Assembly: GCA_002102225.1 (NCBI GenBank) | Contig: LQPB01000046.1 | Span: 33,291 to 97,290 of the forward strand | Length of the DNA: 64,000 nucleotides | Origin: Mycobacterium interjectum | Lineage (GTDB): Bacteria; Actinomycetota; Actinomycetes; Mycobacteriales; Mycobacteriaceae | Direction of reading: 5' to 3' | In this document: one piece after another, positions 20,401 through 29,057 of the stretch | How the letters are laid out: the number at the start of each line of letters is the position of its first letter | Position numbering within the stretch: the stretch's first letter is position 1 | Program-made: the position numbers and the translations under genes | Notes under the pieces: generated by a model | What the model saw: only the letters and a program-made list of their open reading frames with translations | Told to the model about the DNA's origin: nothing | Database searches by the model: none

Positions 20401-21879
20401 GGCCACGTCGGCGGCCGAAATCGCCTGCGCGCCAAGCGCTGACAGCACCGCCACGGTGCGACCGGCCCGCTGCAGGTCCGCCACCGCGCGGGCCAGGGCG
20501 TCGTCGATGGAGCCCTTGCCCCGCACCGGCTTCAAGTCGTCGAACGCGGGCCGCAATTCGCCCAGCGAATCGACGTCGACCGAGACCAGCTCGGCTCCCG
20601 TGCGGTGCGCCTCGGCGACCACGGCCGACGCCAACGGGTCGTGGCCGGGGCGGAACAGCGCCTCGACCGCCGCGCCCGGTTCACCGGGCGACACCCCGGG
20701 CACCCGGTGCCAGCCCGGCCGGTGCCCGTTGCGCTCCAGCACCAGCTGGGCGCGGTCCCACGCGGTGGACAGCTCGAGCTCGCGCGCGCCGCGGATGCGG
20801 GCCACCCGCAGCCCGGTGGTGCACAACACCCGCGGGTCGATGACGATCGCGTCGACGCGGTCCAGGCGGCGCAGCGCGTCGGGCCGCAACGACAGCACCG
20901 CGTGGTGGTCCGCCAGCCCGCGCCCCAGCGCCGCCGCGAACGCCTCGGGGGTGGTGCGGCTGGCCTTGGGGGCGGTCACCAGCACCGCAGTGGCGGCCAT
21001 GTTCAGGTTGCGGGTGGTGGCGCCGACCAGCCCGGCGCCGAGCGCCTGGACGAGCGCGAACCGGCCGGCGTTGCGTTCCACCGCTCGGGCGCGGGGCGGC
21101 TTCGGCGGCGATGGGCCGCCGGGCGGTTGGTCGGCGTAGCGGGCCAGCTCGGGTTCGTGCCTGCGCCACGCCGCCGCCTCGGCGCGGCATTCGGCGGCCT
21201 TCAGCGACTGCATCAGCAGGCCGACCGACAGCGACGCCGGGGCCAGCGTGACGGTTTCCGCCGCCGCCATGGCCAGCGTCAGCATCGTGTCCGTCGCGGG
21301 CCCGCCGATGCGGTCCTCGAGCAGGCGCCGCAGCCAGGGCTGATAGTCCAGCGCCACGACGGGCGCCTGGACGCCGATGGGCAACCGCGGCCAGCGCAGC
21401 GCCCGGCCGGCCAGCGCGACGCCCAGCCCCGCGGCGTTGGCGGCCAGCGTCACGGCCCTGGTCGCCGCCACCACTCCGTCGCCGGGGAGGGTGGTGGACG
21501 ACGCTTTGTTCGTTGCGCGGCAACGCTTTTCGGCGTCGTCGATGACGCGGCAAAGGTCGCGCAGCGAGGTATCGCCGTCGCCGAGGGTGACGACCACCCG
21601 CGACAAGGGGTGGTTCAGGCTGGCCGCGGTGACGCCGGGGTGGGCCAGGACCGCGTCGAGCACGGCTTGCCCGAGTTCACCGGGGTCCCGATCCTCCAGG
21701 CCGCGCACCTCGATCCAGGCGCGGCTCTCACCCCGCCAGCAGCGCCGGCTCAGCGTTTCGTGGGGCAGGTCGCCCGTGAGCGCGCGGGCGCCCTCGCGCA
21801 GCGGAATGGCCGCGATGTCGAGGACTGTCGTGAGAGCCCGCAGCGGCGTCGATCGTTGTAACGACGTGACGATGCTCAA
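17437..21879 (-). CDS. ctpH: CtpH P-type cation-transporting ATPase
   Basis: A 1480-residue P-type ATPase, close to the very long mycobacterial CtpH (Rv0425c). The N-terminal ~550 residues hold a degenerate HMA-like domain (about 40-115) and extra membrane and soluble segments not found in ordinary P-type pumps. The C-terminal part is a complete pump: actuator motif LTGES, phosphorylation site DKTGT (Asp913), hinge GDGSNDAAAIRAA and several final membrane helices. The last ~70 residues are Pro/Arg-rich and disordered. The pump core resembles Ca/Mn-type ATPases, but the ion is not certain. It is flanked by two small membrane proteins on the same strand (18-nt gap upstream). Confidence 0.93.
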   Translation of the reverse strand: MSIVTSLQRSTPLRALTTVLDIAAIPLREGARALTGDLPHETLSRRCWRGESRAWIEVRGLEDRDPGELGQAVLDAVLAHPGVTAASLNHPLSRVVVTLGDGDTSLRDLCRVIDDAEKRCRATNKASSTTLPGDGVVAATRAVTLAANAAGLGVALAGRALRWPRLPIGVQAPVVALDYQPWLRRLLEDRIGGPATDTMLTLAMAAAETVTLAPASLSVGLLMQSLKAAECRAEAAAWRRHEPELARYADQPPGGPSPPKPPRARAVERNAGRFALVQALGAGLVGATTRNLNMAATAVLVTAPKASRTTPEAFAAALGRGLADHHAVLSLRPDALRRLDRVDAIVIDPRVLCTTGLRVARIRGARELELSTAWDRAQLVLERNGHRPGWHRVPGVSPGEPGAAVEALFRPGHDPLASAVVAEAHRTGAELVSVDVDSLGELRPAFDDLKPVRGKGSIDDALARAVADLQRAGRTVAVLSALGAQAISAADVALGVLPQPGAGPPPWCADLLLPDLAAAWRVLHALPAAKAATQRGAGISAGATAMGSLLMIPGVRGLGPGPVTTGAAAGALSGYLLARGAMAAEPPRPASAHEWHAMSVDQVRRALPPPDSEADARPAGRVDAPPNAVWQLLKAVRAELTDPLTPVLALGSAASAVLGSPVDAVLVFSVLTGNSILAASQRLRAENRLNRLLEQQIPPARKVGTGPDGERVYTDVLAAQLRPGDVIEIRTHEVVPADARIVEEVDVEVDESTLTGESLSVEKQVDATPGADLAERRCMLYAGTTVVAGTAVALVTAVGADTQERRAAELVSGDLSSDIGLQHQLSQLTNRAFPVSVAGGALVGGLGLLRGTALRQAVASGIAIAVAAVPEGMPLVATLAQSASARRLTKFGALVRVPRSVEALGRIDVVCFDKTGTLSENRLRVAQVRPAPGHSPEEVLHDAAHAAPAANGNPQVHATDVAIVEAATRSLNGSTPDTDSDAHLPFRSGRSFSASITGTELTVKGAPEVVLAACENADQSVEETVSELATGGLRVIAVARRRLTPQQARAIREDPDDIAELCRDGLTLTGFLGLSDTPRAEAAGLLANLRDQGVGVKLITGDHPITALAIARELGLAVTDAQVISGAEWDSLSRKDQARVVTERVIFARMTPENKVQVVQTLEGAGVLCAMVGDGSNDAAAIRAATVGIGVVSGGSDPAHMAADVVLVDARIEALVEAIAEGRQLWQRVQAAVSVLLGGNAGEVLFAVIGSAITGTSPLNTRQLLLVNMMTDALPAAALAVSEPSGPVDSGLRGPDQPALWRAVAIRGVTTAAATTAAWAMASVTGRPQRASTVALVALVGAELGQTLLDSRAPLVVLTAVGSLGAMGTLISIPVVSQLLGCTPLGPVGWGQALGAAAGATVGVAVLTRVAEGWGTRLLPDTPPPGPDAPATNGEPPDRTAESPPPRPARAAHKVRPGAPSAPRQSTKLADRPRGRSSST

Positions 21880-21897
21880 GGGCGGCTCACACGGTTC

Positions 21898-22341
21898 TCA
21901 GTTGGTGCTGCGCAACTCGGCCGCGCCGGCACGCCGCCCGGCGGCCTTCTTGGCCGCGGGCTTGCCGGCGGCCTTCGCCGGTGTGACCTTCTTGGGCGCG
22001 GGTTCGGAGGGCACCGGCTTGAGGTTGGCCTTCGCCGAGGCCGGGCCCTCGGGCTTGCGTTGCATCCGGTGCAGCAACAGCGCGCCGCCGCCGACCGCCA
22101 GCAACACCGGCCACTCGACCAGGCCCGCGACGCCGATCGCGCCCAGGGCCAACGCCGCCGCGGGCGTCGAATGGCTGCCGCTGCTGATTCCGCGCTTGAT
22201 GCCCTCCGCGGCTCCCGTCACGCCGCCGACGATTCCATTGACCGCGGCGCCGCCGACAGCACCCGCTGCCGCGGTGGTCGCGTCCGCCGCGCGACCCACG
22301 GTTTTGCCCACGTTGCGGACTGCACCGCCGACGACACCCAT
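21898..22341 (-). CDS. Membrane protein with basic Lys/Ala-rich tail, Rv0426c-like
   Basis: A 147-residue protein: an amphipathic, Gly/Ala-rich N-terminus (MGVVGGAVRNVGKTVGRAAD), one hydrophobic hairpin near residues 68-92 (LALGAIGVAGLVEWPVLLAV) and a basic tail resembling histone H1 (APKKVTPAKAAGKPAAKKAA). AGGGAG precedes the ATG by 5 nt. Its position upstream of ctpH, separated by 18 nt, matches Rv0426c. The LVEWPV core resembles ELIDWPV in the small protein downstream of ctpH. The basic tail could contact nucleic acid or acidic lipids; this is conjecture. Confidence 0.82.
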   Translation of the reverse strand: MGVVGGAVRNVGKTVGRAADATTAAAGAVGGAAVNGIVGGVTGAAEGIKRGISSGSHSTPAAALALGAIGVAGLVEWPVLLAVGGGALLLHRMQRKPEGPASAKANLKPVPSEPAPKKVTPAKAAGKPAAKKAAGRRAGAAELRSTN

Positions 22342-22496
22342 GATCACTCCCTGGTATCTAGTCGCTGCCGCTGAGAACCGCGCGGCTACCTGTGTAACCG
22401 TTGAACGCAAAGTTAACAGCAACAACGAATTCGTGCTCGATAGCGAAAGCCTGCCACTTTATAAACGCCCGTACAACGAGAACCTTCAGACCGGGC

Positions 22497-23369
22497 TCAA
22501 ACGCTCCTCACATCGACCAGCACCGGCGCGTGGTCGCTCGGCGCCTTGCCCTTGCGTTCGTCCCGGACGATCTGCGCGCCGGTGACGCGGCCGGCCAGCG
22601 CCGGTGAGGCGAGGATGAAGTCGATGCGCATGCCCCGGTTTTTCGGAAACCTCAGCTGGGTGTAGTCCCAATAGGTGTAGACCGCCGGGCCCGGGGCGAA
22701 TGGCCTTACCACGTCGGTGAATTGCGCATCGACGATGGCTTGGAACGCGCGGCGCTCCGGCGGGGAGACGTGCGTGGCGCCGGCATAGAACTCGGTGCTC
22801 CACACGTCTTCGTCGGTGGGCGCGATGTTCCAGTCGCCGACCAGCGCGATCGGGGCGGCGGGATCGTCGCGCAGCCAGCTGGCCGCCGTATCGTGCAGCG
22901 CGGCAAGCCAATTCAGCTTGTAGGCGTAGTGCGGATCGCCCACGGCGCGCCCGTTGGGCACGTAGAGGCTCCATACCCGGATGCCGGCGCAGGTGGCGCC
23001 CAGTGCGCGCGCCTCGGCGGTGGCGGCCACCTCGGGCTTGCCGCTCCAGGTGGGCTGGCCCTCGAAACCGACCTGCACGTCGTCGATGCCGACGCGAGAG
23101 GCGATGGCCACGCCGTTCCACTGGTTGAAGCCGACGTGTGCGACCTCGTAGCCGAGTTCGAAGAACGGCAGGGTGGGGAACTGGCTGTCGGAGCACTTGG
23201 TCTCCTGCATGGCCAGGACGTCGACGTCGGCGCGGCCCAGCCAGTCCAGGACGCGGTCCAGCCGGGTGCGGATGGAATTGACGTTCCAGGTGGCCAGCCG
23301 CAGCGGCGATCGCAAGCGCGGCGAAGCCGGGCGCGGTGGGTCGCCGCCATCAACCGTGCCGTCAGGCAT
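22497..23369 (-). CDS. xthA: XthA exodeoxyribonuclease III
   Basis: A DNA-repair exonuclease/AP endonuclease of the ExoIII fold, 290 aa. The catalytic motifs are all present: LATWNVNSIRTRLDRVLDWL, MQETKCSD (metal-binding Glu), WSLYVPNG, GDWNIAPTDEDVW (Asp/Asn pair), YWDYTQLRFPKNRGMRIDFI and SDHAPV (catalytic His). The start at 23369 overlaps the end of the upstream GNAT gene by 8 nt. Residues 7-22, before the conserved LATWN start, are encoded by a dispersed 46-bp repeat. The gene would still encode a full catalytic domain without them. Confidence 0.95.
   Translation of the reverse strand: MPDGTVDGGDPPRPASPRLRSPLRLATWNVNSIRTRLDRVLDWLGRADVDVLAMQETKCSDSQFPTLPFFELGYEVAHVGFNQWNGVAIASRVGIDDVQVGFEGQPTWSGKPEVAATAEARALGATCAGIRVWSLYVPNGRAVGDPHYAYKLNWLAALHDTAASWLRDDPAAPIALVGDWNIAPTDEDVWSTEFYAGATHVSPPERRAFQAIVDAQFTDVVRPFAPGPAVYTYWDYTQLRFPKNRGMRIDFILASPALAGRVTGAQIVRDERKGKAPSDHAPVLVDVRSV
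23305..23350 (+). repeat. Dispersed ~46-bp repeat, copy A
   Basis: Begins GGCGATCGCAAGCGCGGCGA and ends GGGTCGCCGCCAT. It matches 44688-44733 with 4 mismatches in 46, and the minus strand of 10361-10402 with 5 in 42. This copy lies inside the 5' end of xthA (opposite strand) and supplies codons 7-22. Confidence 0.85.
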
Positions 23370-24120
23370 GACTAGACGGTATCCAGTCCCGCGCCCGGAC
23401 GTAGCGGCGACGGTGGTGCAGCCGGAAGCCGAGGGACGCGGCGAGGGTGATCGTGTCGGTGTCCCGGTCATCGAGTTCCACGTGTGCGCGGCTGGCGCCG
23501 CGGCTCGCACCCCAGGCCAACGCTGCCTCGCGGAGTGGCGCCGACAGCCCCACCCACCGCGTGCCGTCGGGCGCGTCGGTGACGGCCGCGCGCCAGGTGC
23601 CGCCGTCCGGTTGCCCGGGCGGCACGCTCGCGAGGTCGCGCACCAGGACTTGCTCGGTGTGTTCGGCCGCCGCCCCGGGCGGCAGCGCGAGCAAGCGCTC
23701 GGGGATGGCCAGCCACGGCGCCAGGCCACGCCGCTCATACCAGGTCACGATCTCGGGGATCGCGGTGGCACGGGCCGAAATATCCAGTGGCATGGCCGAA
23801 TTGGCAGCCGGGCCGGCTCCCTGCCCGGCCCGCAGCAGCCAGCCGTCCAGCCAGGTGTGCTCGTCGTCGGGCCACGCCGCGGCGGCCGCGCGCTCGAGCG
23901 CCCGGATGTCGGAGGTGCGCACCGGTGCGTCGGTCAGCGTCCGCAGCGCGACCACGTCGGCGGGCGCGAACTCGACCACCGCGCCCGTTTTCGTCCGCAC
24001 CCGCACCACCGGGTCGACCGCCAGCAGGTGCCCGACGGCATCGGTCAGCGGCGGGACCGAGCCGGCGGGGCGCCGGTAGCGAACCGTCACCCGGGTGCCC
24101 GGGACGGGCCACGAAACCAT
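23362..24120 (-). CDS. SH3-like plus GNAT acetyltransferase, Rv0428c-like
   Basis: A 252-residue protein. The N-terminal ~60 residues look like a small beta-barrel (GTRVTVRYRRPAG, VRVRTKTGAVVEF), and the rest is a GNAT-type acetyltransferase with an N-terminal AAWPDDEHTWLDGWLLRAGQ segment and a C-terminal VELDDRDTDTITLAASLGF helix. The start ATG overlaps the def stop (TGATG), pointing to translational coupling. The same def-acetyltransferase-xthA order occurs in M. tuberculosis. The acyl acceptor is unknown. Upstream extensions would run into def. Confidence 0.83.
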   Translation of the reverse strand: MVSWPVPGTRVTVRYRRPAGSVPPLTDAVGHLLAVDPVVRVRTKTGAVVEFAPADVVALRTLTDAPVRTSDIRALERAAAAAWPDDEHTWLDGWLLRAGQGAGPAANSAMPLDISARATAIPEIVTWYERRGLAPWLAIPERLLALPPGAAAEHTEQVLVRDLASVPPGQPDGGTWRAAVTDAPDGTRWVGLSAPLREAALAWGASRGASRAHVELDDRDTDTITLAASLGFRLHHRRRYVRARDWIPSSHA

Positions 24121-24713
24121 CAGTGACCGAACGGGTCCGGCCCCTCGCCCGGTAGCCACGAGAGTCCCGGAACGCCCCAGCCGTGTGACTTCACGGCCCG
24201 TTTCGCGCTGCGGGCGTACCGGCCGATGAGGCGGTCCAGGTAGAGAAAGCCGTCCAGGTGGCCGGTTTCGTGCTGCAGCATCCTCGCGAACAACCCGGTG
24301 CCCTCGATGGTCACCGGGTTGCCGTCGGCGTCGAGCCCGGTGACCCGCGCCCACTTCGCGCGGCCGGTGGGGAACGACTCGCCCGGGACGGACAGGCACC
24401 CCTCTTCGTCGGTGCCCGGGTCGGGCATGGTCTCGGGGATGTCGGAGGTCTCCAGCACGGGGTTGATGACGACGCCGCGTTGGCGGTCGGTCAGGCCGCG
24501 GTCTTCGGCGCAGTCGTAGACGAAGAGCCGCAGCCCGTGCCCGATCTGGTTGGCGGCCAGGCCGACGCCGTGCGCGGCGTCCATGGTGTCGTACATGTTG
24601 GCGATCAACTCGGGCAGGTCGGCCGGCAGCGAACCGTCGGCACCGACGGGCACCGGCGTCGTCGGGGTGTGCAGGACGGGATCTCCCACGATGCGGATGG
24701 GTACGACTGCCAT
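24120..24713 (-). CDS. def: Peptide deformylase
   Basis: Removes the N-formyl group from new proteins. The 197-residue product carries the three family motifs: [10 protein letters not shown] (49-58), EGCLSVP (104-110, metal ligand Cys106) and HETGH (148-152, ligands His148 and His152 with catalytic Glu149). The ATG at 24713 is chosen because it gives [14 protein letters not shown], the normal mycobacterial start; an upstream ATG would add 21 unconserved residues. It is the first gene of the def-GNAT-xthA run, with overlapping stop and start codons. Confidence 0.96.
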   Translation of the reverse strand: MAVVPIRIVGDPVLHTPTTPVPVGADGSLPADLPELIANMYDTMDAAHGVGLAANQIGHGLRLFVYDCAEDRGLTDRQRGVVINPVLETSDIPETMPDPGTDEEGCLSVPGESFPTGRAKWARVTGLDADGNPVTIEGTGLFARMLQHETGHLDGFLYLDRLIGRYARSAKRAVKSHGWGVPGLSWLPGEGPDPFGH

Positions 24714-24907
24714 GGTCGGAAAGCTTAGGCGGGTGGATGACGCGGGCCGGGGGGGTGCCGGGGGAATCGCGGCCAATCGGCCGACTCGCGGGTCTGCATT
24801 ACGGCTTGAGGGTTCGCGGCGTGGTTCAATATTCGCCGAAACATGCCCCTATGTATGAGTCATTCGAAACACGTTGAGCATCGCCGGAAGGGTCCAGGGG
24901 AAGCGAT

Positions 24908-25216
24908 ATGGACAGCGCCATGGCGCGGGCAAATCGATCGGGGGACGACGCTGACATCGCCGATGGCCTCACCCGCCGTGAACACGACATCCTGGCGTTC
25001 GAACGCCAGTGGTGGAAGTACGCCGGGGTCAAGGAAGACGCCATCAAGGAGTTGTTCTCGATGTCGGCGACGCGTTACTACCAGGTGCTCAACGCGTTAG
25101 TCGATCGACCCGAGGCGCTGGCCGCCGACCCGATGCTGGTGAAGCGGCTGCGACGGCTGCGCGCCAGCCGGCAGAAGGCGCGTGCCGCCCGCCGCCTCGG
25201 CTTCGAGGTGACCTAA
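24908..25216 (+). CDS. DUF3263 protein, Rv0430-like
   Basis: A 102-residue basic protein. The central LTRREHDILAFERQWWKYAG and FSMSATRYYQVLNALVDRPE form a helix-turn-helix-like DUF3263 domain, and the C-terminus is Arg/Lys-rich (RRLRASRQKARAARRLG). It is probably a DNA-binding protein, although no target is known. A GGGGAAG box lies upstream of the ATG. It precedes virR in the same order as Rv0430-Rv0431. The 194 nt upstream to def are intergenic and AT-richer than average. Confidence 0.88.
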   Translation: MDSAMARANRSGDDADIADGLTRREHDILAFERQWWKYAGVKEDAIKELFSMSATRYYQVLNALVDRPEALAADPMLVKRLRRLRASRQKARAARRLGFEVT

Positions 25217-25221
25217 CTCGC

Positions 25222-25235
25222 TACAGTGGGCTCGA
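25222..25235 (+). promoter_or_regulatory. Leaderless-type promoter of virR
   Basis: TACAGT at 25222-25227 fits TANNNT, and the ATG at 25235 begins 8 positions after the hexamer end, so transcription could start on the A of the start codon. No ribosome binding site is visible before this ATG, which supports the reading. Confidence 0.55.
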
Positions 25236-25711
25236 TGAAAGAGCGCGTTCCCGATTCCACGGGGCTGCCCCTCCGGGCCATGGTGATGGTGCTGTTGTTC
25301 CTGGGCGTCATCTTCCTGCTGCTCGGCTGGCAGGCGCTGAGCTCCTCCGGAAAGTCCGACGACGACTCGGCGTCGGCCGTGTCCGGTGCGACCAGCAGCG
25401 TCAGCTCGCCGACCACCACCGCCACCAGCGCCGCGGCCAATCAGGCCGAGGTTCGCATCTACAACGTCTCTAACAAAGAGGGCGTCGCGGCGCGCACCAA
25501 GGATCAGCTGACGGCCGCCGGTTTCAAGGTGGCCGACGTCGGCAACCTGCCGCTGTCGGATGTGTCGGCCACCACCGTCTACTACACCGACGCCGACGGC
25601 GAGCACGCCACCGCCGACGCGGTGGGAAAAAACCTGGGAGCGCCCGTCCAGCCGCGGATTCCGGCGCTGAGCGGCCAGCCGCCCGGCGTCATCGTGCTGG
25701 TGACGGGCTGA
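25235..25711 (+). CDS. virR: VirR-like LytR_C-domain membrane protein (Rv0431)
   Basis: A 158-residue single-pass protein: membrane helix at about residues 14-35 (AMVMVLLFLGVIFLLLGW), a Ser/Thr/Ala-rich linker, then a LytR_C domain (from about residue 70: VRIYNVSNKEGVAARTKDQL and NLPLSDVSATTVYYTD). M. tuberculosis VirR modulates extracellular vesicle release and cell-wall linkage. The ATG at 25235 is preferred to the GTG at 25226 because it restores the conserved MKExVPDSTGLPLRAM start. The gene ends 47 nt before sodC. Confidence 0.9.
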   Translation: MKERVPDSTGLPLRAMVMVLLFLGVIFLLLGWQALSSSGKSDDDSASAVSGATSSVSSPTTTATSAAANQAEVRIYNVSNKEGVAARTKDQLTAAGFKVADVGNLPLSDVSATTVYYTDADGEHATADAVGKNLGAPVQPRIPALSGQPPGVIVLVTG

Positions 25712-25758
25712 CGTTGGCGCTGCTCCAATTCCGGGGCCTGTCGGGCTAGGCTTCGGCT

Positions 25759-26451
25759 ATGCCCAAGCACCGCAATGTCGCTGCCGCCGCCGTGTCCGCA
25801 ATCGCATTAATAAGTGCGTGCTCGTCGCCCCAGCACGCGTCGACGCTCCCCGGCACCACGCCGGCGATCTGGACCGGAGCGAGCGCGCCGTCGCCCACCT
25901 CGGGCACCGACGGCGCCGAGCAGCAGCCGGCGGGGCAGAGCCTGACCACCCAACTGAAGACGCCCGACGGCATTCAGGTCGCGACGGCGAAGTTCGATTT
26001 CAGCAACGGCTACGCCACCATCACCATCGCGACGTCCGGCCCGGGGCACCTCGCGCCCGGCTTCCACGGGGTGCACATCCACAAGGTGGGCAAGTGCGAG
26101 CCGAATTCGACGGCCCCGACCGGCGGCGCGCCCGGCGACTTCCTGTCCGCCGGCGGCCACTTCCAGGCGCCCGGGCATTCCGCCGAGCCGGCCAGCGGCG
26201 ACCTGACGTCGCTTCAGGTCCGCAAGGACGGTGTCGGCATGTTGGTCACCACCACGGACGCGTTCGCGATGGAGGACCTGACGTCCGGCGAGAAGACGGC
26301 GATCGTCATTCACGCCGGCGCCGACAACTTCGCCAACATTCCGCCGGAGCGCTACAGCCAGACCAACGGAACGCCGGGCCCCGACCAGATGACGATGACG
26401 ACCGGTGACGCCGGCAAGCGGGTGGCGTGCGGTGTCATCGGCGCCGGCTAG
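25759..26451 (+). CDS. sodC: SodC copper superoxide dismutase lipoprotein
   Basis: A periplasmic, lipid-anchored superoxide dismutase of 230 aa. The signal ends in ISAC (Cys21), followed by a Pro/Thr-rich spacer. Copper ligands appear in [21 protein letters not shown] and [10 protein letters not shown], and the conserved disulfide Cys pair is KC and VAC near the end. A TAGGCT element 6 nt before the ATG may give a leaderless transcript. Mycobacterial SodC enzymes protect against oxidative killing. The 3' end overlaps the start of the following ligase gene by 20 nt. Confidence 0.93.
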   Translation: MPKHRNVAAAAVSAIALISACSSPQHASTLPGTTPAIWTGASAPSPTSGTDGAEQQPAGQSLTTQLKTPDGIQVATAKFDFSNGYATITIATSGPGHLAPGFHGVHIHKVGKCEPNSTAPTGGAPGDFLSAGGHFQAPGHSAEPASGDLTSLQVRKDGVGMLVTTTDAFAMEDLTSGEKTAIVIHAGADNFANIPPERYSQTNGTPGPDQMTMTTGDAGKRVACGVIGAG

Positions 26452-27571
26452 CAGGTCTCGAACCCGCATCGATTTCGCACCCTCGCCGCGGCCGACGATC
26501 GGGGTGGAGTGGGAGTTCGCGCTCGTCGACGCGCAGACCCGCGACCTGAGCAACGAGGCCACCGCGGTCATCGCCGAGATCGGCGAAAACCCGCGCGTAC
26601 ACAAGGAATTGCTGCGCAACACGGTCGAGGTGGTCAGCGGCATCTGCGACTGCACCGCGCAGGCGATGGAAGACCTGGGCGAGACGCTGCGCCCGGCCCG
26701 CCGGGTGGTCCGGGACCGCGGCATGGAGTTGTTCTGCGCGGGCACCCATCCGTTCGCCCGATGGTCCGCCCAGAAGCTGACCGACGCCCCGCGCTACGCC
26801 GAGCTGATCAAACGCACCCAGTGGTGGGGCCGCCAGATGATGATCTGGGGGGTGCACGTCCACGTCGGGATCTCGTCGGCGAACAAGGTCATGCCGATCA
26901 TGACCTCACTGCTCAAGTACTACCCGCACCTGCTGGCGCTGTCGGCGTCGTCGCCGTGGTGGGGCGGTGAGGACACCGGATACGCCAGCAACCGCGCCAT
27001 GATGTTCCAGCAGCTGCCGACCGCGGGGTTGCCGTTTCACTTTCAGCGGTGGTCGGAGTTCGAGGGCTTCGTGCACGATCAGAAGAAGACCGGCATCATC
27101 GACCATATGGACGAAATCCGTTGGGACATCAGGCCTTCGCCGCACCTCGGCACGCTCGAGGTGCGGGTCTGCGACGGCGTGTCCAACCTGCGCGAGCTCG
27201 GGGCGCTGGTCGCGTTGACGCACTGCCTGGTCGTCGACCTCGACCGCAGGCTCGACGCGGGCGAGACCCTGCCGACCATGCCGCCCTGGCACGTGCAGGA
27301 GAACAAGTGGCGCGCCGCCCGCTACGGCCTGGACGCGGTGATCATCCTGGACGCCGAGAGCAACGAGCGGCTGGTCACCGACGACCTCGACGACGTGCTG
27401 ACCCGGCTGGAGCCGGTCGCGAAGTCGCTGCAGTGCGCCGACGAGCTGCGCGCGGTGGCCGACATCGCGGCCCACGGCGCGTCCTACCAGCGCCAGCGGC
27501 GGGTGGCCGAGGAACACGACGGGGACCTGCGCGCGGTCGTCGACGCGCTGGTGGCGGAGCTGGACATCTGA
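26432..27571 (+). CDS. GCS2-family carboxylate-amine ligase, Rv0433-like
   Basis: A YbdK/GCS2-type ATP-dependent ligase (379 aa), annotated in relatives as glutamate-cysteine ligase 2. Conserved blocks include [45 protein letters not shown] and [14 protein letters not shown]. Mycobacteria use mycothiol, so glutathione synthesis is unlikely; the real product is unknown. The GTG at 26432 is chosen because it places the conserved RIDF at residue 12 as in relatives; it lies inside sodC and overlaps it by 20 nt. The stop overlaps the next start (TGATG). Confidence 0.88.
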   Translation: MSSAPASRSRTRIDFAPSPRPTIGVEWEFALVDAQTRDLSNEATAVIAEIGENPRVHKELLRNTVEVVSGICDCTAQAMEDLGETLRPARRVVRDRGMELFCAGTHPFARWSAQKLTDAPRYAELIKRTQWWGRQMMIWGVHVHVGISSANKVMPIMTSLLKYYPHLLALSASSPWWGGEDTGYASNRAMMFQQLPTAGLPFHFQRWSEFEGFVHDQKKTGIIDHMDEIRWDIRPSPHLGTLEVRVCDGVSNLRELGALVALTHCLVVDLDRRLDAGETLPTMPPWHVQENKWRAARYGLDAVIILDAESNERLVTDDLDDVLTRLEPVAKSLQCADELRAVADIAAHGASYQRQRRVAEEHDGDLRAVVDALVAELDI

Positions 27572-28212
27572 TGGCTGACACCGAACCCGTTGAGCGGGCG
27601 ATGTTCCCGCTCGAGTCGGCGCTGCTGCCCGGCGAGGAGCTGCCGTTGCGCATCTTCGAGCCCCGCTACGCGGCGCTGGTGCGGCGCTGCCTGGATCAAG
27701 GCGAACCGTTCGGCGTCGTGCTGATCGCGCGGGGCCGCGAGGTCGGCGGCGGCGATTCGCGTTGCGACGTCGGCGTGCTGTCCCGGATCGCCGAACACGC
27801 CGACCTCGGCGCGGGCCGATACGCGTTGCGCTGCCGGACCGGCGAGCGGATCCGGGTGCGTGAGTGGCTGCCCGACGACCCGTACCCGCGCGCGACGGTG
27901 ACCGTCTGGCCCGACGAGCCGGGGGAGCCGGTGACCGCCGCGCAGCTGGTCGAGATCGAGGACCGCGTGATGGCGTTGTTCGAGCGGATCGCCGCGGTCC
28001 GCGATGCCCGGCTGCCCGAGCGCGAAGAGCTCCTGGGTCGCGGTGAGGGTGACGCCGGGCAACGGCTGTTCGCATTGGCGTCCCGCATCCCGATCGGCAC
28101 GGCCGACCGCTACAGCGTGCTGTCTGCGCCGTCGGCCGCCGAGCGATTCGCGGCGCTCGACGACGCCGTGGACGCGCTTGCCGACATGGTGGAGTTCCAG
28201 CTGTCCGAATAG
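27571..28212 (+). CDS. Lon substrate-binding (LON N-terminal) domain protein, Rv0434-like
   Basis: A 213-residue protein made only of the LON N-terminal domain: MFPLESALLPGEELPLRIFE at residues 11-30, then PRYAALVRRCLD and a C-terminal helical part (ALASRIPIGTADRYSVL). There is no ATPase or protease domain, as in the stand-alone Lon-N proteins of actinobacteria. It may act as a substrate adaptor or cereblon-like binder, which is inference. It is translationally coupled to the preceding ligase (TGATG). Confidence 0.9.
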   Translation: MADTEPVERAMFPLESALLPGEELPLRIFEPRYAALVRRCLDQGEPFGVVLIARGREVGGGDSRCDVGVLSRIAEHADLGAGRYALRCRTGERIRVREWLPDDPYPRATVTVWPDEPGEPVTAAQLVEIEDRVMALFERIAAVRDARLPEREELLGRGEGDAGQRLFALASRIPIGTADRYSVLSAPSAAERFAALDDAVDALADMVEFQLSE

Positions 28213-28223
28213 GGGGCAACGTG

Positions 28224-29042
28224 ATGAGCGCCGACGTGACTGTCGACATCAGCGAGGGCGTGGCGGTGCTGACGCTGAATCGCCCCGACCATCTCAACGC
28301 CTACACCGCCGACATGGGCCGGCTGCTGAGCCGGGCCTACCGGGACTGCGATGGCGACGACGCCGTCCGCGCCCTCGTGGTCACCGGGGCGGGCCGCGCC
28401 TTCTGCGTGGGGGCGGACTTCTCGGGCAACATCTCGCCGTTCGAATCCCCGGCGGACGACAGCGGCTTTTCGGCGTCGCCGATCGACCCGGCCGCCTTCG
28501 AGTTGCGCAAGCCGGTGATCGCCGCGCTCAACGGCCACGCGATCGGTATCGGCTTGACGATCGCGCTGCAGGCCGACATCCGCATCGTCGCCGAAGACGC
28601 CAAATACGGTGTGGTGCAAGTGCGCCGGGGCGTGATCCCCGACTGCGCGTCGCACTGGACGCTGGCCCATCTGGCCACGCTGGGGGTGGCCGCCGAGCTG
28701 CTGCTCACCGGCCGCACCTTCACCGGCGCCGAGGCGGTGGCGCTCGGCGTCGCGAATCGGGCGCTGCCCGCCGAGCGGGTGCTCGACCATGCGCGCGAGA
28801 TGGCCCGCGACATCGCCGCCCACGTGGCCCCGATGTCGGCGGCGTTGTGCAAGCGGCTGCTGTGGGACAGCGCGATCAACAACTACAGCCCGCGGCAGGT
28901 CGCGTCGCTGGAAACCCAGCTGCACCAACGCGTGATGGGCACCGCCGATGCCCGCGAGGGGGTCACCGCGTACCTGGATCGCCGGCCGCGGCGGTTCAGC
29001 GCGCGGCTGTCGGCCGATTGGCGTGAGCTGCCGCAGCCATGA
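28224..29042 (+). CDS. Enoyl-CoA hydratase/isomerase family protein
   Basis: A 272-residue crotonase-fold protein. The first oxyanion-hole block is GAGRAFCVGADFSG, the second is NGHAIGIGLTIALQAD. At the first catalytic Glu position of classical enoyl-CoA hydratase (PEI-LG) this protein has VVQVRRG, so a Gln stands there; the second Glu is kept in GVAAELLLTG. A different acyl-CoA reaction is therefore possible. The ATG at 28224 is preferred, with GTG 28221 as alternative; GGGGG lies upstream. It follows the Lon-N gene by 11 nt and is absent from this place in M. tuberculosis. Confidence 0.87.
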   Translation: MSADVTVDISEGVAVLTLNRPDHLNAYTADMGRLLSRAYRDCDGDDAVRALVVTGAGRAFCVGADFSGNISPFESPADDSGFSASPIDPAAFELRKPVIAALNGHAIGIGLTIALQADIRIVAEDAKYGVVQVRRGVIPDCASHWTLAHLATLGVAAELLLTGRTFTGAEAVALGVANRALPAERVLDHAREMARDIAAHVAPMSAALCKRLLWDSAINNYSPRQVASLETQLHQRVMGTADAREGVTAYLDRRPRRFSARLSADWRELPQP

Positions 29043-29057
29043 CCCGCTAGGGGTTGC

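Noticed and set aside
17597..20442. Long open frames within and opposite ctpH
   Set aside because: Composition is Arg/Gly/Ala-rich and repetitive, with no motif; ctpH itself carries all P-type ATPase motifs.
22342..22496. GTTAAC-like repeats in the xthA-Rv0426c gap as an operator
   Set aside because: The similarity between the short units is weak and no regulator lies near; it is more likely the AT-richer promoter of the membrane-protein gene.
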